Assembly (NCBI GenBank): GCA_030035585.1
Contig: CM057480.1
Location: 2,401,001 to 2,465,000, forward strand
Origin: Dugong dugon
Lineage: Eukaryota > Chordata > Mammalia > Sirenia > Dugongidae
DNA length: 64,000 bases
Reading direction: 5' to 3'
Part shown: piece after piece, positions 1-10,830 of the stretch
How the letters are laid out: every line of letters starts with the position of its first letter
Position numbering within the stretch: the stretch's first letter is position 1
The notes under the pieces: generated by a model
What the model was told of the DNA's origin: nothing
The model's database searches: none
The model's input: the letters and a program-made list of their open reading frames with translations, nothing else
Position numbers and translations under genes: made by a program

Positions 1-59
1 AGCTCCCGGGGTCTTTAAATGGGAAAAAGTGTGGGAGAAGAGTTAGACCAGAGAGATGG

Positions 60-309
60 CATTGTGAGGAAGACTTGACTGGCCATTGCTGGCGTTGAAG
101 ACAGAAGGGGACAGGAGCCGAGGAATGTGGGCAGCCTCTGGAAGCTGGAAAAGGCAAGAAAAGAAATTCTCCCCCAGAGCCTCCAGGAGTGTAGCCCTGC
201 GGACACCTTGATTTTGTCCCATTGAGGCCCATTTTGGACTCTGACCTCCAGAACTGTAAGATAACAAATTTGTGTTGTTTCCAGACACTAGTTTGTGGTA
301 ATATGTTAC
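60..309 (+). mobile_element. MaLR/MLT1-type LTR fragment
   Basis: The segment has the end-signature of MLT1-class LTRs: 'ccagaactgtaagataaca', then 'ttgtgttgtttccagac' and 'gtttgtggtaatatgtta'. It is an old, truncated copy with no internal retroviral sequence nearby. Confidence 0.5.
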
Positions 310-515
310 AGCAGGCTTATAAAACTGGAACAGGGAGTGACTGTGAAGGGTGTAAGGTTTCTCTTCAGGGTGGTGAACATGTCCTAAAATCAGACCATGG
401 TGATAGTTGTACCATTTTGTAAATAGTCTAAAAATCATTCCATTGTATACTTGAAATGCATGAACTTTAAGATGTATAAATGATATTTCAATAAAATGTT
501 ACAAAAAAAAAAAAA
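310..515 (+). mobile_element. L1 LINE 3' end with poly(A)
   Basis: The segment matches the classical L1 3' UTR: 'gatagttgtaccattttgt', 'cattgtatacttgaaatgc', then a 'tcaataaaatgtt' signal followed by A14. It is a 5'-truncated retroposed copy, not the 3' end of a host gene. Confidence 0.75.
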
Positions 516-2710
516 AGATGGGCAGGAGCAAGAGACAGAAAAAACTGAAACTCTGCTCCGTGGTCTGGGGCCCAGAGGGAGAACTCAGGGACTCGCGCCT
601 CTGTGAAGCTGAGGTCAGAAGATCAGAGTCAGGAGAGGCTATAACTAGGTCTTCGCACACTACAGAATGTCCGAGTATCCGGCCCAGCTGGTTCGTCCCT
701 AGAAAACTGTCTTCATTTTCTTGCAATAACTGGTTCTGCACCACCAAATAGACAAAGCGGATGTTGCCAACTCTTGATTTTACAAGAACAAAATTCACCA
801 AAAAGAACCACCCTAAGACCTTAGAAAAGGAAGGAGTATCCAACCACAACTGAAATAACTAATTAGAAGGGAAACGCGAGAGTGTAGAATTGAAAAGAAT
901 CCTTCTGACGTGTCTGGGAAATTCCAGTGAAGGCATGAATGGGGGTAAGCAAAAAAGAAAACGGTTTTGATTTGCACGATTTAGCTCATCAGAGCCAGAC
1001 AGTTGGGAGAGTTTGTATTACCATATTTAATTATTTTTTTTAACAAATGTCTGAACATTTTATTTCCTGCCAATGTTTCTGTGCAGCATCTGCGTTATTT
1101 TTCGCCATTACTTTTCCGGTGGGGGAAATGCTTTGACTCTTCAAGCCTCATCAATCCACAGTCAACAAATTATTGTGTCTGTTTAGAAAACAATGATGCA
1201 ATGTAGAAAGCAGTCCAGGGACTAGTATTTCTGCCGTTCTCCCATCTGCATCTGCAGTGAGTCATTAAAAACTCACGTCGCTTGTTGAATGAGAGCTTTA
1301 AAAAGACCCAGAAAAATCTCTTTACATGGAAAAGTCTTGTGTTCTAGTTCAAGAGTGGTGTTGCCGGAATAAGTAAACATAGAAGAGTTGAATCCATTTT
1401 CCTGACCCACGTCTCCCCCACCGCCCCCACCTCCACCATTATCGTCACCAACCTGGTCAGGGATCTTCCTGCAGGGTGATCACGATAACAAGGATGAAAC
1501 CAAAAAAATGAGTTGTCAGAATTCTCCAGGAAACGGTCTGCTTAGCTAACACAAAAGGTTCTCCTTCTAATCAATGACACATACTATCAATCTTTCAGAC
1601 CCAGCTGATTCTGTGAACCCTGCTCTGAATGCTGTGTACTTCCTGAGGCACTTGGTCATCAGGAGAAGCTTTTCTAAGGGGCATGCCACTCACTCACTCC
1701 CTTGGGCCTGGATTCTCTAGGCTGTGTCCGATTTCAGGTCAGATGTGAGGAAAGCTTTTGCCTGGAATACCAAACTTTAAGCTCCCTGTAAAACGCCTTC
1801 CGAGAAACATGACTTTAATCACTTGCACTCAGATTTCTCTTTTTTTTTTTTGGAGGGTATTACAAACATTTCTGCATGTTTTGTATAACTGGTATGCCTT
1901 CTCCTTTCAACCCCCACACCCTCTTCATTATGTGTGATCTGTATCTTCCGAACCATTTTAAATTGTTTTCTTGACTATATCTTTACCTGTAAGACACCTA
2001 AAAGACTTTTAAGAGTAATAAGAGTACAAACAACTAAAATGAAACCAATCCGTCTGGTCTTTATCTTTCTACTCCATTACAAAAAGTAATGGAAAGAATA
2101 ACTCTGAGAAGCAATTGAGAAACACAGAGATCCTATTCACAGTAATCACGCTACAGTCACAAAAGCAAGCTCTAACCCCATCTGTCCCTCACTCCCCTGT
2201 AAATCAAGGGAAGGGGGTGACAGCTGGGGCTGAGCTGGTCGGGAGGCGCATCCTCTCTGAGCGGATGACATGTGTTATCCATCACGGTTTCAGAGGCTCC
2301 TGCCCCGGAGAATACTCTAGAGAGAGGAAGATCGTTGTTTGCCAGAGCCCACAAATGTTTTACTGCCCCATTCTTTTGACCCTCACCCTGTCATTATATG
2401 CCATTCCCTGGGTCTACCTAGGGGAGCCCACAGAGAAAGAAAGTAATAATTATTTGGTCACAGCAGCGAATGCCAGACAGGACCCGTCCTCTGCAGGGAA
2501 GGGACAGAGTGGAGGCAAGGAAAGGCACTGTGAGTTACAGCTGCAGAGCTGTGGGCCTGCAGACTACGATGCCGTGGCGAGGCAGGCACATCTCCTCTCC
2601 TTTACTTCGTCCGTAGCTCCTGGAAGGGTGTTGGGCCACGCAGGGGTGCCCAGCCAATGCCTGACAGGTCCTCGCCCCAGGTCTGCCTCTCACAGCTCTG
2701 GGACCTTGCC

Positions 2711-2913
2711 AAAAACCAAACCAGTTGCCACTGAGTCACTTCCAACTCATGGCAACCCCATGTGTGTCAGAGGAGACCTGTGCTCCATAGGGTTTTCAAT
2801 GGCTGATTTTTCAGAAGCAGACTGCCAGGCCTTTCTTCTGAGGTGCTTCTGGGTGGACGCGAATCTCCAACCTTTCGGTTAGCAGCTGATAGCCTTAACC
2901 ACTGTACCACCCA
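2711..2913 (-). mobile_element. AfroSINE, head variant, minus
   Basis: The reverse complement carries the tRNA-like head, the 'aggttggagattcg' segment and the tail 'agttggaagtgactcagtgg'. It is flanked by ggacctt at 2701-2707 and 2914-2920, a likely target-site duplication. The body ('gagcacaggtctcctc') belongs to the subfamily also seen at 4838, 21137 and 28283. Confidence 0.85.
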
Positions 2914-3052
2914 GGACCTTCGGCATGTCCTTCCCCACTTGGGCCTAACATTTCTCTGTTTGCCTGTTGAGGGGAATGGGCCGGTGGGGCTGAGATCCCT
3001 TCAGCTTCACATCCAGACTCACACACCGAAGGGTACTGGCTTGAGCCTTTGG

Positions 3053-3580
3053 AGTGGGGTCAGCAAACCACGCTGCAGCCAAATCTGGCCTGCGCCTGTT
3101 TCTGTACGGCCCACAAGCTAAGAGTGGTTTTACAGTTTTAAATGGTTGGGAAAAAAATCAAAAGAATAATATTTCATGGTACATGAAACTTCTATGAAAT
3201 TCAAATTCCAGCATCCATAAATAATGTAATTTATAATATAAATGGTATATAATTATACATATATATAATACATAATATATAAATAATACTGTTTTGTTTA
3301 CATATTGTCTATGGTCCTGGTGGCACAGGTTAAGAGCTTGGCTGCTAACCAAAAGGTCAGCAGTTTGAATCCACCAGGCAGTCCTTGGAAGTCCCATGGG
3401 GCAGCTCTACTCTGTCCTATAGGGTCGCTATCAGTCGGAATCCACGCGACGACAATGAGTTTTTAACGGGTATGGCTGTTTTCATGCTACAACAGCAGAG
3501 CTGAAGAGTTGTACAGGGAAAATATAAACCGCAAAGCCTAGAATATTCACTCTCTGGCCCTCTGCAGAAGAAGCCCGCCG
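3053..3580 (+). mobile_element. hAT-type non-autonomous DNA transposon, interrupted
   Basis: The left part reads 'ggggtcagcaaaccacg' and 'tctggcctgcgcctg', with 'aatggttgggaaaaaaatc'. The right part has 'gcaaagcctagaatattc' and 'gaagcccgccgac'. Both halves fit a well-known mammalian MER-type element that begins 'gggtcagcaaac'. I do not assert the exact family name. A SINE splits it at 3312-3465. Confidence 0.6.
3312..3465 (+). mobile_element. AfroSINE (deletion subfamily), nested in DNA transposon
   Basis: The copy has 'tcctggtggcacagg', 'ctgctaaccaaaaggtcagc' and 'tatagggtcgctatcagtcg'. The host element resumes with tatgg on both sides, consistent with a short target duplication. It lacks the ~45-bp internal segment. 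Confidence 0.85.
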
Positions 3581-4157
3581 ACCTATGATTTAGAAGAGGA
3601 ACGGCGTCCTTCATGATGGCCACCACCCACACTGAGTGACCTGCTGGAAATGACGCCATGGTTCGCTTCTGTGGGCTCACATTGCTTTGCTCTAGTAAAA
3701 GTGCACTTCTGAAAGGCCACCACCTGAGAAACAAGTGGGGACGGAGAGCCCCAGGAGGAAGGAATGCAGCAAATCCTGTGAGGCTGTCCTGCCATAATGT
3801 GAAGAATGACCAAGAACGGAGAGGGGTTCTGTGCAGCCATTTGGGCTGGGGCGCTGGCCTAGGCTTGGCCATCGAGTGCCTTCGGGAGGAAAGCTGGTGG
3901 TTGTGATGGCGCAGCTTTCCTTCCGAGTCTTGAAAAGCAGAGGTGCCCACATAGAAGAATACCAGGCAGGGGGGGGATCAATTCCACGTGTGATTATAGA
4001 GCACACAGACATATATGCAGACCACGTGCCAAACAACCATGCCTAAAGGGTTTCTCCTGGAAGGAGCTAGGCCCCTTAGCAGCCTTTCCGTAGGAGACAC
4101 ATCCTGTGGGCCCTTCCATTGCTCCCCAATGACAGAGACAGTCTCAGGGGTGGGTAC

Positions 4158-4266
4158 CTGAAGGGTGACGTTCAGGGGCTGGAAATGACACTCCAGGTCA
4201 TCCAGCTGGACGAAGTTGGATGCGTCCACAGACTCGCCGTACACGAAGGAGGTTGGAGACGTGACT
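4158..4266 (-). CDS. ITGA9: ITGA9 internal exon (calf-2 start), most 3' exon in window
   Basis: This 109-bp exon encodes part of the extracellular leg of integrin alpha-9. Alpha-9 pairs with beta-1 as a plasma-membrane receptor for tenascin-C, osteopontin and VCAM-1 (known for the family). Reading on the minus strand, one base completes the glycine codon begun in the previous exon, and 36 codons follow. They include VTSPTSFVYGESVDASN, then FVQLDDLECHFQPLNVTLQ. One cysteine (LECHF) and one N-glycosylation sequon (NVT) are visible. The acceptor is CTTTCCTCTTACAG; the donor is CAG|GTACCC, phase 0, with non-consensus bases at +4 and +5. The recalled ITGA9 protein continues with a valine after this glutamine, which fits a phase-0 junction, but the next exon is not in the window. 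From memory of the human protein (about 1,035 residues), the exon ends near residue 807. Confidence 0.95.
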
Positions 4267-4837
4267 CTGTAAGAGGAAAGCATGAGGTTGTCACCCCAAC
4301 CCACCGCCAAGCACCCACGGTCCCTGCTGTCCTGAGAACGCCAACATCCGTGTCCACCCCGGTGTCCTCCACCAAATGCCTCCCCTGTGGGCACTGTTAT
4401 TATTTCTCTCCCCATAAATGGTCACGGCAGACCTCTGCCTTCTAAGCAGACTCTTCCAGCAATGTCTTCTCACATCAGGTCAGATGGATGAGCAACGTTT
4501 ACACATACGCACTGGGACTACATTTCTAAAACGAGGAAGAAGACAATAGCAGCTTCCATTTCTGTTTTTGTTTTTTAATGGATTATAAAATTACGTATTT
4601 TCTGTTCTGTCATTTGAAAAACATTCTGTTAATCAAGGAAGATTATGGAAAGATTTTAAGAAATACATATAAGTGAATGATATATTTGGCATTCTAAACC
4701 CCGCTCAGTGACAAATTCATTAAAAAAAGCCAACTTAATTTTGTCATTCTCCCAAGGTTACTAGTAATTAGTTATTTAAAAGTTGAGTCAGTTCAATGGT
4801 GATGTTTTTCTTTAGATTTCAAAGAGTGGAAACATAA

Positions 4838-5042
4838 ACCAGTTACCACACAGATGGCTCTGACTCATGGCAATCCCATGCGTGTCAGAGTAGAACTGTG
4901 CTCCACACGGTTTTCGATGGCTGATTGTTTTCAGAAGTAGATCACCAGGCCTTTCTGCCATGGTACCCCTGGGTGGACTTGAATCTCCAACCTTTTGGTT
5001 AGCAGCCGAGTGCATTAATTGTTTGCACCACGCAGGGACTCC
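4838..5042 (-). mobile_element. AfroSINE, head variant, minus
   Basis: The copy is bounded by agtggaaacataa (4825-4837) and agtggatacgtaa (5043-5055), an 11/13 target-site duplication. It belongs to the 'cacagttctactctgacacg' body variant. Confidence 0.88.
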
Positions 5043-5189
5043 AGTGGATACGTAAGAGGTGATTTAAGAATTAAAGGTCACTGTACAGCAACATTTTCAA
5101 AGTTGCCTGTATGAACAAACCCCAAAGGAAGAGACAAAATCCAGACCTGCTCAAACTCCCAGGCAAACAACTGAATTTAGAGGAGATCC

Positions 5190-5355
5190 TAGGAGCCCTG
5201 GTAGTGCAGTGGTTAAAAGATAGGCTGTTAACCAAAAGGTTGGCAGTTCGAATCCACCAGCCGCTCCTTGGAAAGCCCAAGGGGCGGTTCTGCTCTGTAG
5301 TCCTATAGGGTCGCTATCAGTGGGAGTTGACTGACAGCAACAGGTTTGGATTTTT
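5190..5355 (+). mobile_element. AfroSINE (deletion subfamily)
   Basis: The copy contains 'ggagccctggtagtgcagtg', 'ttggcagttcgaatccacca' (B-box-like) and 'tatagggtcgctatcag'. It faces the minus-oriented copy at 4838-5042 at a distance of about 150 bp. Confidence 0.9.
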
Positions 5356-6708
5356 CACCAGAAGCCACTCACTTGCCTAAATAAACCATATGAGAGACTG
5401 GTGCTGAGCCTGAACGGACAGCAATTCATCTCTTTTCAATTTGAGGGCATTATTTTAGAAACACAGGGAGGGTCTAGCATCATCAGACGGCAAAAACTGG
5501 TTCCCTGAAGCTCGGCCTGAGTTTGAAGTTCTAGCAGCATCAGCGGAGCTGGGGGCTGACTCGTTTGTTTAACCAATGGCTTCACCAGGGGCTGTTAACA
5601 CCTCACAGTGATGTGTCCCTCCCAAGGACAGACGACGGGATCAAGTGGGAGGGTGTTTTCTCTTTTGTCCCCAAGGACAGGACTTGGTTCGGGGCATATT
5701 TGCACTCGGCCTCTGATTAGGCAAGCAAATACACAACATGGTTAAAAACAGAGCTGTGAACGGAGAAATACATGCTAATTTACAAATATATTCACCGGGG
5801 CCTCATGTCTAAAGAACAGGATGAAAAATGCAAACAGCTTAGAAGCAGGAACGCCCAGCCACAGAGCACAGCCAGGGCAGGGTGGGTTCTTTCTGCCTGC
5901 CAGGTATTTCCAAGGCTAGCCAAGGCCGGCACCCAGCAGCACTTGAAAACTGAAAAACGAGAATCGTTGAACCTCTAGAAAGTTCAGCTTGCATTTGGGG
6001 CCAGGGTTCAGTGGGTCTTCATTTGATGTAAACTAATTGTGCAAATCCTTTTTCCACTATCAGCGAGGTATGCGCTCTGTTTTCTGAAGCTGGAAGGAGG
6101 GACCGCATTCTCATTTTTCCAGGCCCGAGTTTTGGCTGAAAACCCACACGGGTGGTTTGAGGTCCCTGCAGACAGCAGGGCTGCTGCCCAACCGTGCCAG
6201 CAGCCCTGTGCGGTCACGCACCTCCTGGGGCAGACGGCCTGGCGGTCGTGGTTGTTCCTGCCCACTCCAGAGGCACAGACTTTGTGCAGAGCCGCCTCTG
6301 TGGAAGGGGTTAACAGAAACGTGAGCCCCGAGCCAGCGCTGACTGCCTGAGGGTGAAGCTAATCACCAAGGCAGGCCCTCCTGAGAGCCAGGGCGTGAGG
6401 CACATCTGGCTGTAACCTCTGGCCCAGCAGCTTTTGGCTGAGATGTTAATCCCGGAACCACGCTGCCTGCTACCATATGGCATTCCGGAGGGGCGGGGGC
6501 TGGGATGCATGTATATAAAGGTGCGCACAATGTTCAAAGGCTTATGGGGCTTACACTTGTCATCAGACTTCTCGTGTTACCCACCAGGTGGGTGGGAGCT
6601 GGGAAAGAGGAGAAAACAAGGAGGGAGAAGGGTGCCAGCCCCTACAGCTCAAGCTGCTTCCTCCTTTCCAAGTCTGGGAAGGGGAGGAGGCAGGGCAGGG
6701 ACCCCGGT

Positions 6709-6709
<1 letters not shown>

Positions 6710-6743
<34 letters not shown>
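6710..6743. repeat. (CA)17 microsatellite
   Basis: An uninterrupted 34-bp CA tract. In the ITGA9 transcript it reads as UG repeats located 64-97 nt downstream of the donor of exon 6807-6896. Confidence 0.98.
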
Positions 6744-6744
<1 letters not shown>

Positions 6745-6806
6745 GACGCACACGTTTCCACTGGAGGGCACCCTGCGTGCTAGCCACCCAGGAACGGACT
6801 ACTCAC

Positions 6807-6896
6807 CCCGTGATGGACGTGTCCACTTCGTGCACAAGTGGCACCATCAGCGAGAGGATGTTGTCGTGCTGCGTCTCGGAACGCTCCACGTTGCCG
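6807..6896 (-). CDS. ITGA9: ITGA9 internal exon (leg region)
   Basis: This 90-bp exon carries one base that completes a serine codon, then 29 codons, then two bases of a glycine codon. It reads GNVERSETQHDNILSL followed by MVPLVHEVDTSIT. The motif MVPL.HEVDTSITG is characteristic of integrin alpha-9 and alpha-4 type leg sequence. The acceptor is CTGTCTCCCTCGCAG and the donor is a good GTGAGT. Phases 2 (in) and 2 (out) match both neighbouring exons exactly. A (CA)17 tract lies 63 bases into the downstream intron and is read as (UG)n in the transcript. Nothing is broken in the frame. Confidence 0.95.
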
Positions 6897-7195
6897 CTGC
6901 GAGGGAGACAGTGATGAACACCGGCCAGCCCCAGCTAGCCACCCAGAAGCAGGCTTCCTCTGCTCAGTGCCAGAGCAATCTCTAGTCACCAAGAGCAGCC
7001 TCTGCCCCTTATTTACCCCCAGCTCCGGTTCTCGGTCCCTGCACACAGCCACCGCAGGCACACTGCTGTCTTTGTGTTCCACTCACAGAGATGTGAATGC
7101 ACGCGGTTTATTTAGGGGGTGATCCCAGGAAAACGCCAGGAGGGAAACGGAGAAGTGAGGGAAGGAAGGAAAAGAAGGCAATAAAGGCACCTTGG

Positions 7196-7540
7196 GGGCA
7201 TCGGTGGGTCAGTGGTACAATCCTCGCCTTCCACGGGGAGACCCGGGTTCGATTCCTGACCAACGCACCTCATGCATAGCCACCATCCGCCTGTCAGTGG
7301 GGGCCTGTGTGCTGCTGAATAGGTTTCAGCAGAGCTTCCAGCTAGGACAGACTAGGAAGAAAGGCCTGGTGACCTACTTTTGAAAATCAGCCAGTGAAAA
7401 CCCTGTGGACCACAATGGTCTGATCTGTAACCTATCATGTGGATGGTGTAGGACTGGGCAGTGTGTCGTTCTGTTGTGCCTGGGGTCACCATGACTGGGG
7501 GGGCTGACTGGATGGCAGCTGACAGCAACAACGACAAATC
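7196..7540 (+). mobile_element. tRNA-Gly-headed SINE with RTE-type tail
   Basis: The first 70 bases (7198-7267) are a clear tRNA-Gly derivative with a TCC anticodon position, an A box 'tgggtcagtgg' and a perfect B box 'ggttcgattcc'. The acceptor stem is only 5/7 paired. The body 'tcatgcatagccaccatccg' and 'aggaagaaaggcctggtgac' follows. The tail ends 'ggatggcagctgacagcaac', sharing the RTE-like end of the AfroSINEs. Confidence 0.85.
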
Positions 7541-7733
7541 CAGGAGGTTAGAGCTGTGGCAACTGGGGCTCAGTCTTGGTGGGGAGCTCTGGGCAGCAGT
7601 GTGAACATGCGCCTCAGAAGGATCCCAGCAGAAGGCGCAGGAGCAGACCTTTATTCATGAGCTCCTGAGAGCTGCTGCTGGTAGGGGGCAGTATTCACTC
7701 CCTGGCATGTTTGCCCTGTCCTCTGCTCACAGG

Positions 7734-7866
7734 TTAAGAGCTCGGCTGCTAACCAAAAGGTGGGCAGTTCGAATCCACTAGCTGCTCCTTGGAAACCCTA
7801 CGGGGCAGTTCTACTCTGTCCTACAGGGTCGCTATGAGTTGGAACCGACTCGACGGCAATGGGGTA
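7734..7866 (+). mobile_element. AfroSINE, 5'-truncated, with target duplication
   Basis: The copy starts inside the head at 'gttaagagctcggctgctaa' and ends 'gactcgacggcaatgggg'. It is flanked by tgctcacagg at 7724-7733 and 7867-7876, a perfect 10-bp duplication. The missing 5' end is therefore original (incomplete reverse transcription), not a later deletion. Confidence 0.92.
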
Positions 7867-8281
7867 TGCTCACAGGTGGGTGGGCTCTGGCCAGAGAAAG
7901 CCTCGGCAGAGTTGCAGGTACTAGGAGTTAGAAGCTGTCCAGCAGGTGTGGGAATGCTGAGAACTGGGGGTTCTGGGTGGGCAGTGACACTGTGTGCTAT
8001 TTCTGTAAATGCTGTTGTACGGACACATGGGTAAGCGAGGTTAAGGCACTGCGGCCAGGAAGGTGTTTGTTTGCTGGACCTTGCAGGTACTTCCCGCCCT
8101 GAGGCATCACTTACCACCCACAGAGAACCAAGCCAAGCTGCCCTGATAAATACCAGAGACTCTCTCGCTACAGATGTCTGGCCGCAGCACGTCCACATCT
8201 GGGTACCCTCTCGGGAGAAAGCCCAGATGGAGACTTTGTGAGGTCATTCTAGAAAGGTGAACGCAAAGATGCTGCTGATGG

Positions 8282-8500
8282 TGAGGGTCTACTATGTGCC
8301 AGCCCTGTGCTCTGCATTTCGCAGCATCACCTCACCCAGTCCTCAGAGTAACCCCGGGCGGGGGAGAGGCTACCCACCTTTGACAGGTGAGGAGCAGCTC
8401 TGACAAGGTTAAGAAATTGCCCCCAGCCCCCAGCACAAGACTGACGGAGCTCATATTCCAGCCCAGCTCCGTCTGGCTCACAAACCAGGGTTCTTTCTGC
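8282..8500 (+). mobile_element. MIR SINE fragment
   Basis: The core resembles MIR: 'tactatgtgccagccctgtgc', then 'gaccttgt'-like 'gacaaggttaagaaattg'. It is highly diverged. Confidence 0.45.
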
Positions 8501-9328
8501 CGTGATGTGTTCCCCTGAAACCAGATTGGGTGTGTGTGTGGGGGGGGGGCATAGAGAGACAGACAGAGAGAGTGACAGAGAGGGCGGGGAAGACAGAGAA
8601 CCTAATTTCTCTTTTCTTTACCATTTCATTAAATTTCAAATATCAATTGTGATTATTATTCCAGGAAAAGGAACTCTTCCCCAGGCCCTGGCAAGCATCT
8701 GGGCTCTAGGTGCCTGTCCCTGAACCTGGTGCCACCACATGGAGCAAACGCGGAATCCCCGTCAAGACCACCTGAGGCTTGGGCAGGTTCAGGCTGGCCA
8801 CACCCGCCCAGCACCCACTGAGCATCTGCTGAGTCCTGGTCTGCTCCTGCCCTCCCTCGGCCCCACCCCACTGATTTCCGCTCCCTCCCATAAGTGCCGA
8901 AGGGCCACAACACTTAAATAGCACTCTCTCCCCCACTGTCCTGGAACAATGGTGCTCTGTGACTGACCCCACAGGGCCACAGCACTGCCCCGACCCCTCG
9001 GTCCGGCTCCACCTCTGCCTTCCGCACACTGGGTGATGTCACTCCCACAAGGGTTGGCCACGGTTTGCAGAGGCCGCAGGAACAGGTGCTCACACAGCAC
9101 AACTTCCTTGCCCTTCCTTTCCCGGGGGCAACAAAAGCCGCAGAGTCACTGCTGGCAAGGCTCAGGTCTGCACATCCCCTACCGCTGGGACGGCACCTTC
9201 CTGCCTGCGCCCTTCCCCACCGCAGCATCCTGCCAGGTCTGAGTAACTGGTGCCTTCCATTTGTCCAGCCCCCTGTGGCCACTGGCAGCTCAGGTCCAAC
9301 AGTCTCATCTATCATCGGGGTGACTGCT

Positions 9329-9839
9329 TGATTATCTAGAGCTGCTATAACAGAAACGCCACACGTGGGTGGCTTTAACAAACAGCAATCTATTATTCTC
9401 CCACAGTTCAGGAGACTAGAAGTCTAAATTCAGGGTGCCAGCTCCAGGGGAAGGCTTCATCTCTCTGTTGGCTCTGGGGGAAGGTCCTTGTCATCAATCT
9501 TCCCCTGCTCTAGGAGCTTCTCAGCACAGGGACCCTGGGTCCAAAGGACACACTCCGCCCGACTCTTCCTTCTTGGTGGTATGAGGTCCCTCTCCCCTCT
9601 GCTCGATTCTCTTTTCTATCTCAGAAGAGACTGACTCAAGATGCGACCTAATCCTGTAGGTTGAGTCCTGCCTCATTAACATAACTACTCTGATCCTGTC
9701 TCATTAACATCATAGAGGTAGGATTTACAACACACAGGATAATTAGATCATAAAATGGTGGACAACCACACAATACTGGGAATCATGGTCTAGCCAAACT
9801 GACACACATTTCCGGGGGGACACAATATAATCCACGACA
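9329..9839 (-). mobile_element. Solo LTR, MaLR-type (ERVL class)
   Basis: This is the inverse orientation of the family also found at 11445, 34335 and 50942. It starts 'tgattatctagagctgctat' and ends 'acaatataatccacgaca'. It is flanked by ctgct at 9324-9328 and 9840-9844, a perfect 5-bp target duplication. No retroviral gene is attached. Confidence 0.85.
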
Positions 9840-10319
9840 CTGCTCCAGACCGAGCTAAGTTGCAAAGAGAGATAAAGAGGCCAAGCATCCGTGGGTTCCG
9901 TGTCCTGTGTGTTCCCGAGTTGGGAAGCTTTCCCGGGCCCTGCAAAGCCAGGCTGCAGAGGCCAGTTCACGGGCAACTGTTCAGCCTCAACTTCATGTCT
10001 TCCTAAACCCATGAGCAGGCAAGAGACTTCCAAGGGCGGTGACAAGAAAAGAGAAAGGAACAGGTGATATGTACTGTGGCTTTCAAGATAATGAGCTTTA
10101 GGCATCCTCCCATCCTAGAAGGGAGTCAAGTGCTGTGGGTGCCCCCTGGGGCAAGGGGGCAGGACATTCATTACAGCCTGGGGGAAGAAATCGAGTGCCT
10201 GAAGCATTCCACTGTGAGTTTAATAGAAACACAGTGATTCAAGGAATTAGAAGATTCTGATATTGACTTATTTATCCTAGGCGTCCCTCATGTAGCAATA
10301 TTAGCGTGCATAAGATTTT

Positions 10320-10394
10320 CTTGAATTTAGTGAGCTACTGGCATTTACTTACATGCCTGGTACTTAGCACTGTGTCTGGTAAATAGTATGTGCT
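10320..10394 (+). mobile_element. L2/MIR-type fragment
   Basis: 'gcctggtacttagcactgtg' with 'aatagtatgtgcttaag' resembles the conserved L2/MIR 3' segment ('cctagcacagtgcctggcac'). Confidence 0.4.
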
Positions 10395-10406
10395 TAAGAG
10401 ATGTTT

Positions 10407-10619
10407 AAGGAGCCCTGGTGGAGCAGTGGTTAAAGCAGTTGGCTGCCAACCGTAAGGTCAGTGGTTCGAATCCTCCAGCCGTTCCACAGGAGAAAGATGT
10501 GGCAGTCTGCTTCCGTAAAGATTACAGCCTTGGAAACCCTATGGGGAAGTTCTACTCTGTCCTATGGGGTCCCTCTGAGATGGAATCAGCTCGACAGCAG
10601 TGGGTCTGGGTTAGTTTGG
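10407..10619 (+). mobile_element. AfroSINE, long form
   Basis: This full-length copy retains the internal segment ('aggagaaagatgtggcag' and 'taaagattacagccttgg') that most copies here lack. It is flanked by taagagatgttt (10395-10406) and taagagatattt (10620-10631). Confidence 0.92.
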
Positions 10620-10631
10620 TAAGAGATATTT

Positions 10632-10830
10632 GGAGTCCCTGGGTGGGGCACTTAGCTACTAACTGAAAGGTCAGCAGTTCGAATCCACCCAGAGGTTCCT
10701 CAGGAGAAAGGCCCTGGAGATTTACTTCTGAACGATCACAGCCCCTGAAAACCCTGTGGGGCAGTTCTACTCTGAAACACGTGGGGTCACCATGAGTTGG
10801 AATCAACTTAACGGCAGTTGGTTCTGGTTA
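10632..10830 (+). mobile_element. AfroSINE variant with 'aggcccrgagat' body
   Basis: The head is 'ggagtccctgggtggggcac', with the body 'gaaaggccctggagatttac' and the tail 'ggggtcaccatgagttgg'. It sits directly behind the long-form copy and is followed by taatagaggttt, a diverged third copy of the same target. Confidence 0.88.

Larger units (their letters stand above)
1..4157 (-). other. ITGA9: ITGA9 intron, partial (downstream of exon 4158-4266)
   Basis: This intron starts at the donor at 4157 and runs out of the window. It holds an LTR fragment and an L1 tail (60-515), a SINE (2711-2913), and a hAT-like element with a nested SINE (3053-3580). Between about 516 and 2700 (apart from a T-tract at 1840-1851) and between 3590 and 4100 I see no gene, RNA or recognisable repeat. 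No exon for the next ITGA9 segment was found here. Confidence 0.85.
4267..6806 (-). other. ITGA9: ITGA9 intron, 2.5 kb
   Basis: This intron runs from donor GTGAGT at 6806 to the acceptor at 4267. It contains two AfroSINEs in opposite orientation (4838-5042 and 5190-5355) and a (CA)17 tract. The stretches 4270-4820 and 5360-6700 show nothing I can name. The latter is moderately GC-rich and largely unique-looking. Confidence 0.9.

Noticed and set aside
480..515. Polyadenylation site of a host gene (AATAAA followed by A14)
   Set aside because: The preceding sequence is L1 3' UTR, so the signal and A-tract belong to a retroposed L1.
2115..2882. A 255-codon plus-strand open frame
   Set aside because: Its C-terminal third runs through the inverted AfroSINE at 2711-2913, the rest has no recognisable domain, and no splice or promoter context supports it. 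It is intronic and antisense to ITGA9.
3417..3950. A 177-codon minus-strand open frame in the ITGA9 intron
   Set aside because: The frame overlaps the end of a SINE and a hAT-like element, has no protein similarity I recognise, and other overlapping frames are equally open. Chance.
7095..7190. Similarity to 48240-48330 (phrases like 'gtgatcccaggaa' near a GA-rich stretch)
   Set aside because: Only short phrases agree. Not enough to call a common repeat without alignment.
7198..7267. A functional tRNA-Gly gene
   Set aside because: The acceptor stem has two mismatches, the anticodon stem is imperfect, and the sequence continues into a SINE body found in other copies here. It is a SINE head, not a tRNA gene.
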